Positions 22,425-26,863 of a stretch of 26,863 nt of DNA are shown in pieces (position 1 is the stretch's first letter; every line of letters begins with the position of its first letter). Where the stretch lies: positions 1-26,863 of the IMG/VR virus record IMGVR_UViG_3300005935_000106, one strand, 5' to 3'. Under the pieces are notes generated by a model that saw only the letters and a list, made by a program, of their open reading frames with translations, was not told where the DNA came from and ran no database searches. The position numbers and the translations under genes are program-made. The stretch is from a virus.

Positions 22425-22712
22425 ATGGCGAAAGAAAAAGAAGAGGAATTAACACTTGAAGAGATAACACAGCCTGAATACATGCAACTCATAAACGAAT
22501 CAACGCAAGCATTAGAACGACAGGAAGAGAAGTATCTGGCTAAGATAGATACTATCAAGAAATATATCACTGACTTATACTGTCAATATAGAACAACACA
22601 AATGTACGAAATGGATAGTAATGTCAAATATTTCTTTGATTCCAAAAGTGGCGAATTATCATACAAAACAACAAAGCGCCCTAAATATATAGGTTTTAAC
22701 GATGAAGCATAA
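22425..22712 (+). CDS. Hypothetical helical protein
   Basis: The protein is 95 residues from the ATG at 22425, with GTTGAT in front; the in-frame TTG at 22416 would destroy that spacing. It starts with a highly acidic helix (KEKEEELTLEEITQPEYMQL), goes on with a coiled-coil-like segment (RQEEKYLAKIDTIKKYITDL) and ends with a Tyr/Lys-rich segment. No domain recognised. It overlaps the next gene by 11 bases, so it is probably cotranslated with the nuclease-like protein and could be its partner. Confidence 0.55.
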   Translation: MAKEKEEELTLEEITQPEYMQLINESTQALERQEEKYLAKIDTIKKYITDLYCQYRTTQMYEMDSNVKYFFDSKSGELSYKTTKRPKYIGFNDEA

Positions 22713-23028
22713 TAACATAATATTCTCTCTGGAAAATAGACTTGCAAGGATTAATCCTAATAGACTTATAGAGACAGAGCTCGAATATATCCTTGAAGAT
22801 GGTACTGAAGGAGAAGCAGATATTATAGTGATTAATATAGCACAGAATTACGCTTATGGCACAGAAGTTAAAACTAATGATAATTATAAAAATAGACTTA
22901 AAGCAGATATACAACTCTTGAAAGATAAACAATATATTTTTGAAAAATACGGGATCACTAGGGTTCATAAGTTCTACGCTTATAGTGATGATGATAACGG
23001 ATATGTGATTGAGCATGTTAGACCTTGA
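22702..23028 (+). CDS. PD-(D/E)XK nuclease-like protein
   Basis: This 108-residue protein shows the core of the PD-(D/E)XK fold: Glu26 in the first helix (LIETELEYIL), Asp40 in GEADIIVINI, then Glu55-Val-Lys57 in YGTEVKTND, and a following helix with Gln71 (KADIQLLKDKQYIFEKYG). The order Glu, Asp, Glu-x-Lys, Gln is that of many small viral nucleases, including Holliday junction resolvase-like and restriction-type enzymes. The small size leaves only the core. It could process recombination intermediates or degrade host DNA. It overlaps genes on both sides. Catalytic residues are present, so activity is plausible; the substrate cannot be told from sequence. Confidence 0.65.
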   Translation: MKHNNIIFSLENRLARINPNRLIETELEYILEDGTEGEADIIVINIAQNYAYGTEVKTNDNYKNRLKADIQLLKDKQYIFEKYGITRVHKFYAYSDDDNGYVIEHVRP

Positions 23029-23302
23029 AGAACTCACACACATACATTATGATTCAGATGCATATAAATCGATTCTAAGAGGCTTTAAAGAAAAGCTACC
23101 CAATATATACAATTCATTGCAAAGCCTTATTCGTGGGCTAGAAAACGCAACACAATCGAAAGATACGGTGTTATTCAATCATTTAGAGTTCTTATATGCA
23201 CACGCAATGGGATATTACCAATTTTTGATCACAGAACATGAAAAAAACGTATTCAATAATATCTATATTACGCAAAGAGATGCTTTCAAAAAGAAAAAAT
23301 AA
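23015..23302 (+). CDS. Hypothetical helical protein
   Basis: The protein is 95 residues from the ATG at 23015, overlapping the nuclease-like gene by 14 bases; the in-frame TTG at 23009 is possible. It is predicted mostly helical (YKSILRGFKEKLPNIYNSLQ, LFNHLEFLYAHAMGYYQFLI), with His and Tyr in the second helix, and ends in four Lys after QRDAF. No family recognised. It is the last gene before the palindrome-rich control region, whose first repeat begins within its stop codon. Confidence 0.55.
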   Translation: MLDLEELTHIHYDSDAYKSILRGFKEKLPNIYNSLQSLIRGLENATQSKDTVLFNHLEFLYAHAMGYYQFLITEHEKNVFNNIYITQRDAFKKKK

Positions 23303-23337
23303 TACGTATGATTTGGTGTTTTGTACGTATTGGCGCC
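23301..23337 (+). repeat. Palindrome repeat A with GGCGCC box
   Basis: A 30-bp unit (23301-23330) begins AATACGTATGATTT and ends TGTTTTGTACGTAT, so its ends form an inverted pair ATACGTA...TACGTAT. It is followed by TGGCGCC. The unit recurs at 23466-23495 with 28 of 30 bases the same. Confidence 0.9.
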
Positions 23338-23375
23338 TGAACACCCCCGCCCCTTGACTTCTTATGGAAAACTCT

Positions 23376-23388
23376 ATTTCTCTTTTTT
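23376..23388 (+). terminator. T-rich terminator after the helical protein gene
   Basis: A pyrimidine run ending in six T residues (23383-23388) lies 75 bases past the last stop, inside the palindrome region. It would end the transcript that begins near 22312. Confidence 0.45.
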
Positions 23389-23404
23389 GGATGTTTTAAT
23401 AGTG

Positions 23405-23425
23405 TACGTACGTACTACGTACGTA
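23405..23425 (+). repeat. Double TACGTACGTA palindrome
   Basis: TACGTACGTA occurs twice, separated by one C. Each copy is its own reverse complement, so the site presents overlapping TACGTA half-sites on both strands, in the middle between repeats A and B. Confidence 0.9.
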
Positions 23426-23438
23426 TAGAAAAAAAAGC

Positions 23439-23459
23439 ATTAAATATATAATATATATA
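23439..23459. other. AT-only tract beside repeat B
   Basis: About 20 bases of only A and T, beginning ATTAAATATATAATATATA, adjoin the GGCGCC box of repeat B. It could be a DNA unwinding element of an origin or an extra TATA box. I see no gene placed correctly for a promoter here. Confidence 0.4.
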
Positions 23460-23495
23460 GGCGCCAATACGTATGATTTATTGTTTTGTACGTAT
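23460..23495 (+). repeat. Palindrome repeat B with GGCGCC box
   Basis: GGCGCC followed by the same 30-bp unit as repeat A. Because the box is on the other side of the unit, GGCGCCAATACGTA here is the exact reverse complement of TACGTATTGGCGCC at 23324-23337. The sequence upstream of the next promoter therefore holds both a direct and an inverted relation to repeat A. Confidence 0.9.
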
Positions 23496-23521
23496 AATGT
23501 GAAAATCCTTGTGAAAAAAGA

Positions 23522-23533
23522 AATATTTAAATA
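23522..23533 (+). promoter_or_regulatory. TATA box downstream of the palindrome array
   Basis: AATATTTAAATA is centred about 29 bases before the ATG at 23557 and starts 26 bases after repeat B ends. A protein bound at repeat B would sit just upstream of the basal transcription factors. Confidence 0.6.
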
Positions 23534-23556
23534 TGAATACACTCTTAATTATTTTT

Positions 23557-23790
23557 ATGAACGATACGAATAAACTCGAAAAGATCGAGATTTCTAAAAA
23601 TAACGGTAATTTTTATTATACTGGGACTGTTGAATCTCCGGATAAAGATGGTTTTGTAACTATTAAAACTGTGCGTGGTGAAGTTCTTAAATTCAGAAAA
23701 GAACAAATAATGCAAAGAAGACGAATTGATACTAAATTAGAGGATGATACGAATGGGAAAATCTCACAAAACAATAAGTATTCCGGATGA
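23557..23790 (+). CDS. Small beta-barrel-like protein (Sm/SH3-like candidate)
   Basis: The ATG at 23557 fits the promoter distance; an in-frame ATG at 23533 lies inside the TATA box and would not be on the mRNA. The 77-residue product has an early strand set, KIEISKNNGNFYYTGTVESP, a turn PDKDG, then FVTIKTVRGEVLKFRKEQI. This 'Y-x-G-x-V-x-x-x-d-x-x-G-x-V-x-I-k-x-x-x-G-e-x-l-x-f-x-x-x-x-I' pattern is the five-strand small barrel seen in Sm-like and related nucleic-acid-binding proteins. The last 20 residues overlap the next gene. The assignment is a fold guess only. Confidence 0.5.
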   Translation: MNDTNKLEKIEISKNNGNFYYTGTVESPDKDGFVTIKTVRGEVLKFRKEQIMQRRRIDTKLEDDTNGKISQNNKYSG

Positions 23791-24151
23791 TATTTCTCAA
23801 GATATACAAAAACGGAAGGAAGAGTGCAGCTTTAATTTTTCAGATTGGGTTGAAAAGATATATAGAGATTCTTTCATGAGTATTGATGATAAAAAACGTG
23901 AGATTGCAGAGTCTGAAAAAAGAATAATACTTCTAAAAGATGAAATCGATCAAATAGAAATTCGTAAAGAAACATTTGGTAGTTCTTTAACACGTGATGA
24001 GCTTAGATTCATAAAACAAATCCCTAAATTATTATTTGAAGGAAAAGAATTAGAACCGTTATGTACTCGTTTTAATATTACATTTAAGAGAAAATTCACA
24101 AAACAGGAATTGAAATCATATGTTAAGTTCTATAGTAAAAAATCAAGCTGA
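23753..24151 (+). CDS. Ribbon-helix-helix DNA-binding protein with coiled coil
   Basis: The 132-residue protein starts at ATG 23753 (MGKSHKTISIPDD); ATG 23744 in frame is also possible. Residues 6-30 follow the ribbon-helix-helix form: strand KTISIPDD, helix ISQDIQKRKEECS, then FNFSDWVEKIYRDSF as the second helix. Such domains dimerise and bind short palindromes. The rest has a charged coiled coil (REIAESEKRIILLKDEIDQI) and a helical C-terminus rich in Lys. It lies in the first operon after the TACGTA palindromes, which would be natural operators for it. Autoregulation is therefore likely but not shown. Confidence 0.65.
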   Translation: MGKSHKTISIPDDISQDIQKRKEECSFNFSDWVEKIYRDSFMSIDDKKREIAESEKRIILLKDEIDQIEIRKETFGSSLTRDELRFIKQIPKLLFEGKELEPLCTRFNITFKRKFTKQELKSYVKFYSKKSS

Positions 24152-24536
24152 TGTTAAGAAATTAAGATATATCTATATTATAGATGTTGATAATAGAGGC
24201 AACAAGAGTAAGTTTTACGGTATTAAATTATGTCATTATGTGGGACAAACCGATGATATTATCAGAAGATTGAAACAACATATCCTGTGTTTGAATAGTA
24301 AATTCCTCTCATATAATTTCAGAAATGCTCAGAAGAAATTAGTTTATGTTGATTATATATATGGTACTGAATATGAAGCCATAGAGTTAGAAGTTAAATT
24401 AAAAATAATGAAGCGAGATAAGAAAATAGATTTGATTTCTTCTGAACAGAATAAATTGATTAAGTATGTGCCGTTGAAAGCCATAATTTTAAAGAAATAT
24501 CATAAAGATGAAGAACAAATATGTATTAGAATGTGA
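24120..24536 (+). CDS. GIY-YIG family nuclease
   Basis: This 138-residue protein shows the GIY-YIG core: YIYII at residues 17-21 (first motif), a longer than usual insert, then HYVGQTDDIIRRLKQH at 39-54 with the second motif Tyr40-Val-Gly, Arg49/Arg50 and His54, and the catalytic Glu in the segment YEAIELE at about 85-91. The family cuts DNA with one metal ion and includes homing, repair and phage enzymes. No DNA-binding extension of the homing type is seen; a short basic C-terminal end follows. The start overlaps the preceding gene by 32 bases and there is no later start codon before the first motif. It neighbours a DNA methyltransferase, so it might be the matching nuclease, but a general viral nuclease is as likely. 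Confidence 0.75.
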   Translation: MLSSIVKNQADVKKLRYIYIIDVDNRGNKSKFYGIKLCHYVGQTDDIIRRLKQHILCLNSKFLSYNFRNAQKKLVYVDYIYGTEYEAIELEVKLKIMKRDKKIDLISSEQNKLIKYVPLKAIILKKYHKDEEQICIRM

Positions 24537-24542
24537 TTGAAA

Positions 24543-25901
24543 GTGGAAAATAAAATAAGAATGTTTGAGGGATGTGCGGGTTATGGTGGCGGATCGTTTG
24601 GATTAAAGAAAGCAGGAATACAATTTGAGTGTGTTGGCTATTCAGAGATTGATAAGTACGCAATACAATGCTATGAACATAACCATAGAGAAGTTGTTGA
24701 TGATTGGGTTCCATATAATGGCTCAAAACGATTTATGGGAACAATGAAAATTCCTAAGAATTATGGTAATATATCTCTAATAAATCCAGAAGATATTCCT
24801 GATTTTGATTTATTCTTAGCGGGGTTCCCATGCCAATCATTTAGTATTGCAGGTAAAAGAGAAGGCTTTGAATCTAAAAAAACAGGCAATATATTCTTTG
24901 ATATATGTAAAATACTAAACCATAAGAAACCTGGGTATGTCGTATTAGAAAATGTGGCAGGTATCTTAAGTCATGATAATGGTAAAACTCATAAAACAGT
25001 TTTAGATACATTAAAGAAAATAGGTTATGGTGTGGCGTGGAAATGTCTTAATTCTAAAAATTATGGGATTCCTCAGAATAGAGAACGTGTCTGGTATGTG
25101 TGTAAATTAGGCGGTTGGGATTTCATGGAGTTTACGTTTCCCGAGAAAGAGAAATTGAAATTAAAACTTAAAGATATTCTTGAAGATGAAGTTGATGAGA
25201 AGTATTATCTGAAAGAAGAAACTGTAAAACAATTATTACCAAACCAAGATGTATCGTATTGTATTGATGCTAATTATTTCAAGGGGACAAATATAAAAGG
25301 GTTTATCGAAAAAAAAAGATGGCAAATTATTCAAGTAAATAATCCAAAGCATTCTAATGATAGATTATATTCAGAAAAAGGAATAAGCCCAACATTAAAT
25401 GCTATGCAAGGTGGAAACAGACAACCGTTCATAGTAGCGTCGCGAGGAAGAAATCCTAAGGATCCTTCAGATAGAACAACGGGAAGTCCTACAGAACAAA
25501 GACTAGAACCGCAGACAGACGGGACGAGTAATTGCTTATCAACAGTTCAGAAAGATAATTATGTATGTGTTAAGAATGCAACAGCTAAAAGGTATCAAGA
25601 AGTAAAACCTGGCGATGGAATAAACCTCGAACAACCAAATTCTGAAACAAGGCGTGGAAGAGTACAATCGCAATCTGTTGGTACATTGCAAACAAATGAC
25701 CAACGTGACGTATTAACTGAAGATATGAGAATAAGAAAGCTTACACCGACCGAGTGTTTCAGACTCATGGGGTTCTTAGATGACGGAATAAACCTAGAAG
25801 GATTATCAAATTCTCAACGCTATAAATTAGCTGGGAACGGTTGGGATATTAATTTAGTAAGCAAGATATTTAAGAGATTATTTAGTAATAAATTTCAATA
25901 A
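24543..25901 (+). CDS. DNA (cytosine-5)-methyltransferase
   Basis: The protein is 452 residues from the GTG at 24543, which has GTGAT five bases upstream; the TTG at 24537 is an alternative. Motif I is FEGCAGYGGGSFGL (8-21) for SAM binding, motif IV FPCQSFS with catalytic Cys97, motif VI LENV (135-138), motif VIII QNRERVW (178-184), then a variable target recognition region, and motifs IX RKLTPTECFRLMGF and X KLAGNGWDINLV at the end. All catalytic motifs are intact. The recognition region contains GRNPKDPSDRTTGSPTEQRL, a segment I know from many phage C5 methyltransferases of bacteria, so the gene probably moved between virus groups. It likely protects viral DNA from host restriction. The target site cannot be read from sequence. 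Confidence 0.92.
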   Translation: MENKIRMFEGCAGYGGGSFGLKKAGIQFECVGYSEIDKYAIQCYEHNHREVVDDWVPYNGSKRFMGTMKIPKNYGNISLINPEDIPDFDLFLAGFPCQSFSIAGKREGFESKKTGNIFFDICKILNHKKPGYVVLENVAGILSHDNGKTHKTVLDTLKKIGYGVAWKCLNSKNYGIPQNRERVWYVCKLGGWDFMEFTFPEKEKLKLKLKDILEDEVDEKYYLKEETVKQLLPNQDVSYCIDANYFKGTNIKGFIEKKRWQIIQVNNPKHSNDRLYSEKGISPTLNAMQGGNRQPFIVASRGRNPKDPSDRTTGSPTEQRLEPQTDGTSNCLSTVQKDNYVCVKNATAKRYQEVKPGDGINLEQPNSETRRGRVQSQSVGTLQTNDQRDVLTEDMRIRKLTPTECFRLMGFLDDGINLEGLSNSQRYKLAGNGWDINLVSKIFKRLFSNKFQ

Positions 25902-25902
25902 G

Positions 25903-25910
25903 TTTAAATA
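25903..25910 (+). promoter_or_regulatory. TATA box of the small RNA
   Basis: TTTAAATA just past the methyltransferase stop is centred about 26 bases before 25932, five bases ahead of the first stem of the structured RNA. There is no coding frame at this distance, so the promoter points to an RNA product. Confidence 0.6.
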
Positions 25911-25931
25911 ACAGAATCATCTATATTCATA

Positions 25932-26024
25932 TCCAAGGGGTCGGTTGGGGAACTCATGATGTAAAGGGCAACCCGGTATTTCTTAGGAATTATCACCTCC
26001 AAGTACCCGACCCCGCCTTTTTTC
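25932..26024 (+). ncRNA. Small structured RNA with anti-Shine-Dalgarno sequence
   Basis: An 8-bp closing stem, GGGGTCGG at 25937-25944 with CCGACCCC at 26007-26014, encloses about 60 bases and is followed directly by a T-rich terminator. A TATA box at 25903-25910 is at the right distance for a start near 25932. The inside includes ATCACCTCC at 25992-26000, identical to the 3' end of archaeal 16S rRNA that pairs with ribosome binding sites, and a weak inner helix CTTAGG with CCT..AAG that would partly cover it. It is GC-rich compared with flanks. It is not a tRNA: no T-loop and no D-arm pattern. It may pair in trans with GGTGAT sites of viral mRNAs, or in cis with the GGAGGTTGAT site at 26095-26104 if transcription reads through. 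Function is inference; the structure and motif are directly visible. Confidence 0.65.
26016..26024 (+). terminator. Terminator of the small RNA
   Basis: CCTTTTTTC directly follows the closing stem of the small RNA. Stem plus T run would end the transcript in either domain of life. Confidence 0.6.
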
Positions 26025-26038
26025 TATTAAAAAACGAA

Positions 26039-26053
26039 ATATTTATATATAAG
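26039..26053 (+). promoter_or_regulatory. TATA box of the zinc-finger gene cluster
   Basis: The run ATATTTATATATAAG is strongly TATA-like. A start near 26072 would give a leader of about 35 bases that contains GGAGGTTGAT (26095-26104), the binding site of the first gene. Confidence 0.6.
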
Positions 26054-26108
26054 TATGTTGTATAATATACAAGAACTTAAAGATTATGCAACTTGGAGGT
26101 TGATGAAT

Positions 26109-26372
26109 ATGACAAACGAACGAATTGATGAAGACCTTATACCTGCTTTCTATTGTACTTCTTGTAAAAGCTACGTTGCCAAAGATTGTGTTAGTAAAAA
26201 GCATGATGAAAAGAGATGTATCTGTATTGATTGCGATATGAAAATAAAGAATATGTTGAGAGAACCAGTGTTAATGTGTCAAGAGTGTGGACTTTCTACT
26301 GATGACCTAAAACGATCAAAGAAAACTAATAAAATGATATGCACAAAATGTCAGGAAAAGGAGGGATTATAA
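26109..26372 (+). CDS. Double zinc-ribbon protein
   Basis: The protein is 87 residues from ATG 26109, chosen because GGAGGT lies eight bases upstream; an in-frame ATG at 26055 sits beside the TATA box and is unlikely to be transcribed. It has CTSC near residue 16, a further CICIDC cluster, CQECG near 58 and CTKC near 79, so two zinc ribbons separated by a basic helix (DMKIKNMLREP). No family name. Its upstream leader could pair with the anti-SD segment of the small RNA. It begins a run of four small zinc proteins. Confidence 0.6.
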   Translation: MTNERIDEDLIPAFYCTSCKSYVAKDCVSKKHDEKRCICIDCDMKIKNMLREPVLMCQECGLSTDDLKRSKKTNKMICTKCQEKEGL

Positions 26373-26566
26373 TGTATGTTGAAAAAATAACTTATTATGA
26401 TTGTCCCGATTGTGGAGAAATTCACGAATCTCTTAAAGAAGCAAAAGACTGTTGTCCTAGAGAATTTGAAAAAACAGTTAAGTATATGTGTGGAGATTGT
26501 GGAGAAGAATTTGACACAAAGAAAGAAGCAGAAGATTGCTGTAAGGATGATCATGATGATGCTTGA
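26372..26566 (+). CDS. Tandem CxxC-EA-CC zinc-finger mini-protein
   Basis: The ATG at 26372 overlaps the previous stop (TAATG) and has GGAGGGAT in front. The 64-residue product is two copies of one unit: YDCPDCGEIHESLKEAKDCC and YMCGDCGEEFDTKKEAEDCC. Each has CxxCGE, a spacer, Glu-Ala, and a Cys pair, a compact zinc finger. It ends in an acidic/His tail DDHDDA. The two copies are clearly related, so the gene arose by duplication. Small zinc fingers of this type are frequent in phages, with mostly unknown roles. Confidence 0.65.
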   Translation: MYVEKITYYDCPDCGEIHESLKEAKDCCPREFEKTVKYMCGDCGEEFDTKKEAEDCCKDDHDDA

Positions 26567-26747
26567 TAAGAATGATATCGTATTAGATTATGGTGACAGG
26601 GTTAAGTTTACTCCTTTAAGGGATGAGTTGTTGTGTGAAGTGAAGCAAGATCCTGAAACTAAAGAATCCTATTTGAAGCTCATAAAGGGCAATACAAAAA
26701 TAATAGACTGGGTCTTTAATAGTGAACGAATAGTGAAGGTGAAATAG
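26559..26747 (+). CDS. Hypothetical small beta protein
   Basis: The product starting at ATG 26559 (MLDKNDIVLDYGDRVKFTPL) is 62 residues; three further in-frame ATGs lie just upstream (26547, 26553, 26556) and the choice is uncertain. It overlaps the previous gene by eight bases. The strand-rich pattern D-I-V-L-D-Y-G-D-R-V-K-F-T and K-E-S-Y-L-K-L-I-K-G-N-T-K-I-I-D suggests a small barrel. No family recognised. Confidence 0.5.
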   Translation: MLDKNDIVLDYGDRVKFTPLRDELLCEVKQDPETKESYLKLIKGNTKIIDWVFNSERIVKVK

Positions 26748-26863
26748 GTGTCAGAATTCAAAGACACTGAACAGTACAAATGCACTCTCTGTAATAAAAC
26801 ACATAGTAATTATGAAGATGCAACAGCTTGCGCATATCAATGTTCTACAGATCGTATTGAAAC
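26748..26863 (+). CDS. Partial zinc-finger protein, runs off the window
   Basis: A GTG directly after the previous stop has AGGTGA five bases upstream. The 38 readable codons include YKCTLCNKTHSNYEDATACA followed by YQC, related to the CxxC ... EA/DA ... C unit of the gene at 26372. The gene continues beyond the window, so length and any further domains are unknown. Confidence 0.55.
   Translation, partial: MSEFKDTEQYKCTLCNKTHSNYEDATACAYQCSTDRIE

Noticed and set aside
23439-23459. Promoter from the AT-only tract
   Set aside because: No start codon or RNA-like element is found about 25-30 bases downstream; the promoter at 23522-23533 explains the next gene.
23301-23500. CRISPR array
   Set aside because: Only two copies of the 30-bp unit, 165 bp apart, each internally palindromic, with no regular spacers and no cas genes.
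24120-25901. Classical type II restriction-modification pair
   Set aside because: The GIY-YIG protein has no visible specificity domain and the methyltransferase looks like a phage orphan enzyme; the pairing is only a hypothesis.
25950-26000. C/D box sRNA, because ATGATGT resembles a C box
   Set aside because: No CUGA D box or internal C'/D' pair at the required spacing, and the closing stem is too long.
25937-26014. tRNA-like element (8-bp acceptor-like stem of about 78 bases)
   Set aside because: No GGTTCRANYC-type T-loop, no D-loop GG pair and no plausible anticodon arm; the inner sequence does not fold as a cloverleaf.
25930-26030. Minus-strand gene started by GGAGGTGAT
   Set aside because: No start codon follows the SD-like sequence at a usable distance, and there is no open frame of note; the + strand RNA reading is better.

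Overview
This window is a contiguous block of a tailed virus (or provirus) genome. Every gene I can support lies on the + strand. The host signals are archaeal. Many genes start right downstream of an AT-rich TATA-like box (TTTATAAT, ATTTAAAT or TTTATATA) placed about 23-30 bases before the ATG, so transcripts would be leaderless or nearly so. Genes with ribosome binding sites use GGTGA(T)/GGAGG, the complement of the archaeal 16S rRNA tail AUCACCUCC. Transcription units end in plain oligo-T runs. A large surface protein (19314-22007) has an export signal and Asn/Thr-rich NVT-type beta repeats like those of secreted proteins of DPANN archaea (Woesearchaeota/Pacearchaeota type). A virus of a DPANN archaeon is my best guess, but that is inference from style, not from a marker gene.

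Layout. Positions 1-437 hold no gene but carry an unusually dense set of perfect helices, including a predicted pseudoknot, and look like a large structured RNA or leader. Positions 438-4701 are the packaging end: a probable small terminase, seven small genes of unknown role (two of them zinc ribbons), a 204-residue membrane protein and the large terminase, then a small DNA-binding-like protein. Positions 4737-9536 are the head module: portal, Mu F-like minor head protein, a prohead protease-scaffold fusion with a likely internal start for a separate scaffold, a decoration-like protein and the HK97-fold major capsid protein. Positions 9596-12494 are connectors, tail completion proteins and the tail tube protein. 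Positions 12550-14772 are the tail assembly chaperone with a -1 frameshift extension, followed by a short tape measure protein (511 aa, consistent with a siphovirus tail of roughly 75 nm by the usual length rule). Positions 14778-22007 are tail tip, baseplate hub and fibre or adhesin genes.

From about 22187 the layout changes to small early or accessory genes: an EF-hand mini-protein, a PD-(D/E)XK nuclease-like protein, a palindrome-rich control or origin-like region (23301-23500), an Sm-like small barrel candidate, a ribbon-helix-helix protein, a GIY-YIG nuclease and a C5-cytosine DNA methyltransferase. These are followed by a probable independent ~90-nt structured RNA (25932-26024) that carries the exact anti-Shine-Dalgarno sequence ATCACCTCC, and then a run of small zinc-finger proteins reaching the window end.

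The strongest candidates for something undescribed are the small RNA with the anti-SD motif, the pseudoknotted RNA ahead of the terminase, the TACGTA/GGCGCC palindrome array beside an RHH gene, and the exported fibre-like protein paired with an EF-hand mini-protein. No tRNA, rRNA, CRISPR array, integrase, polymerase or lysis enzyme is visible. All family calls are from motif recognition by eye; no database search was run.
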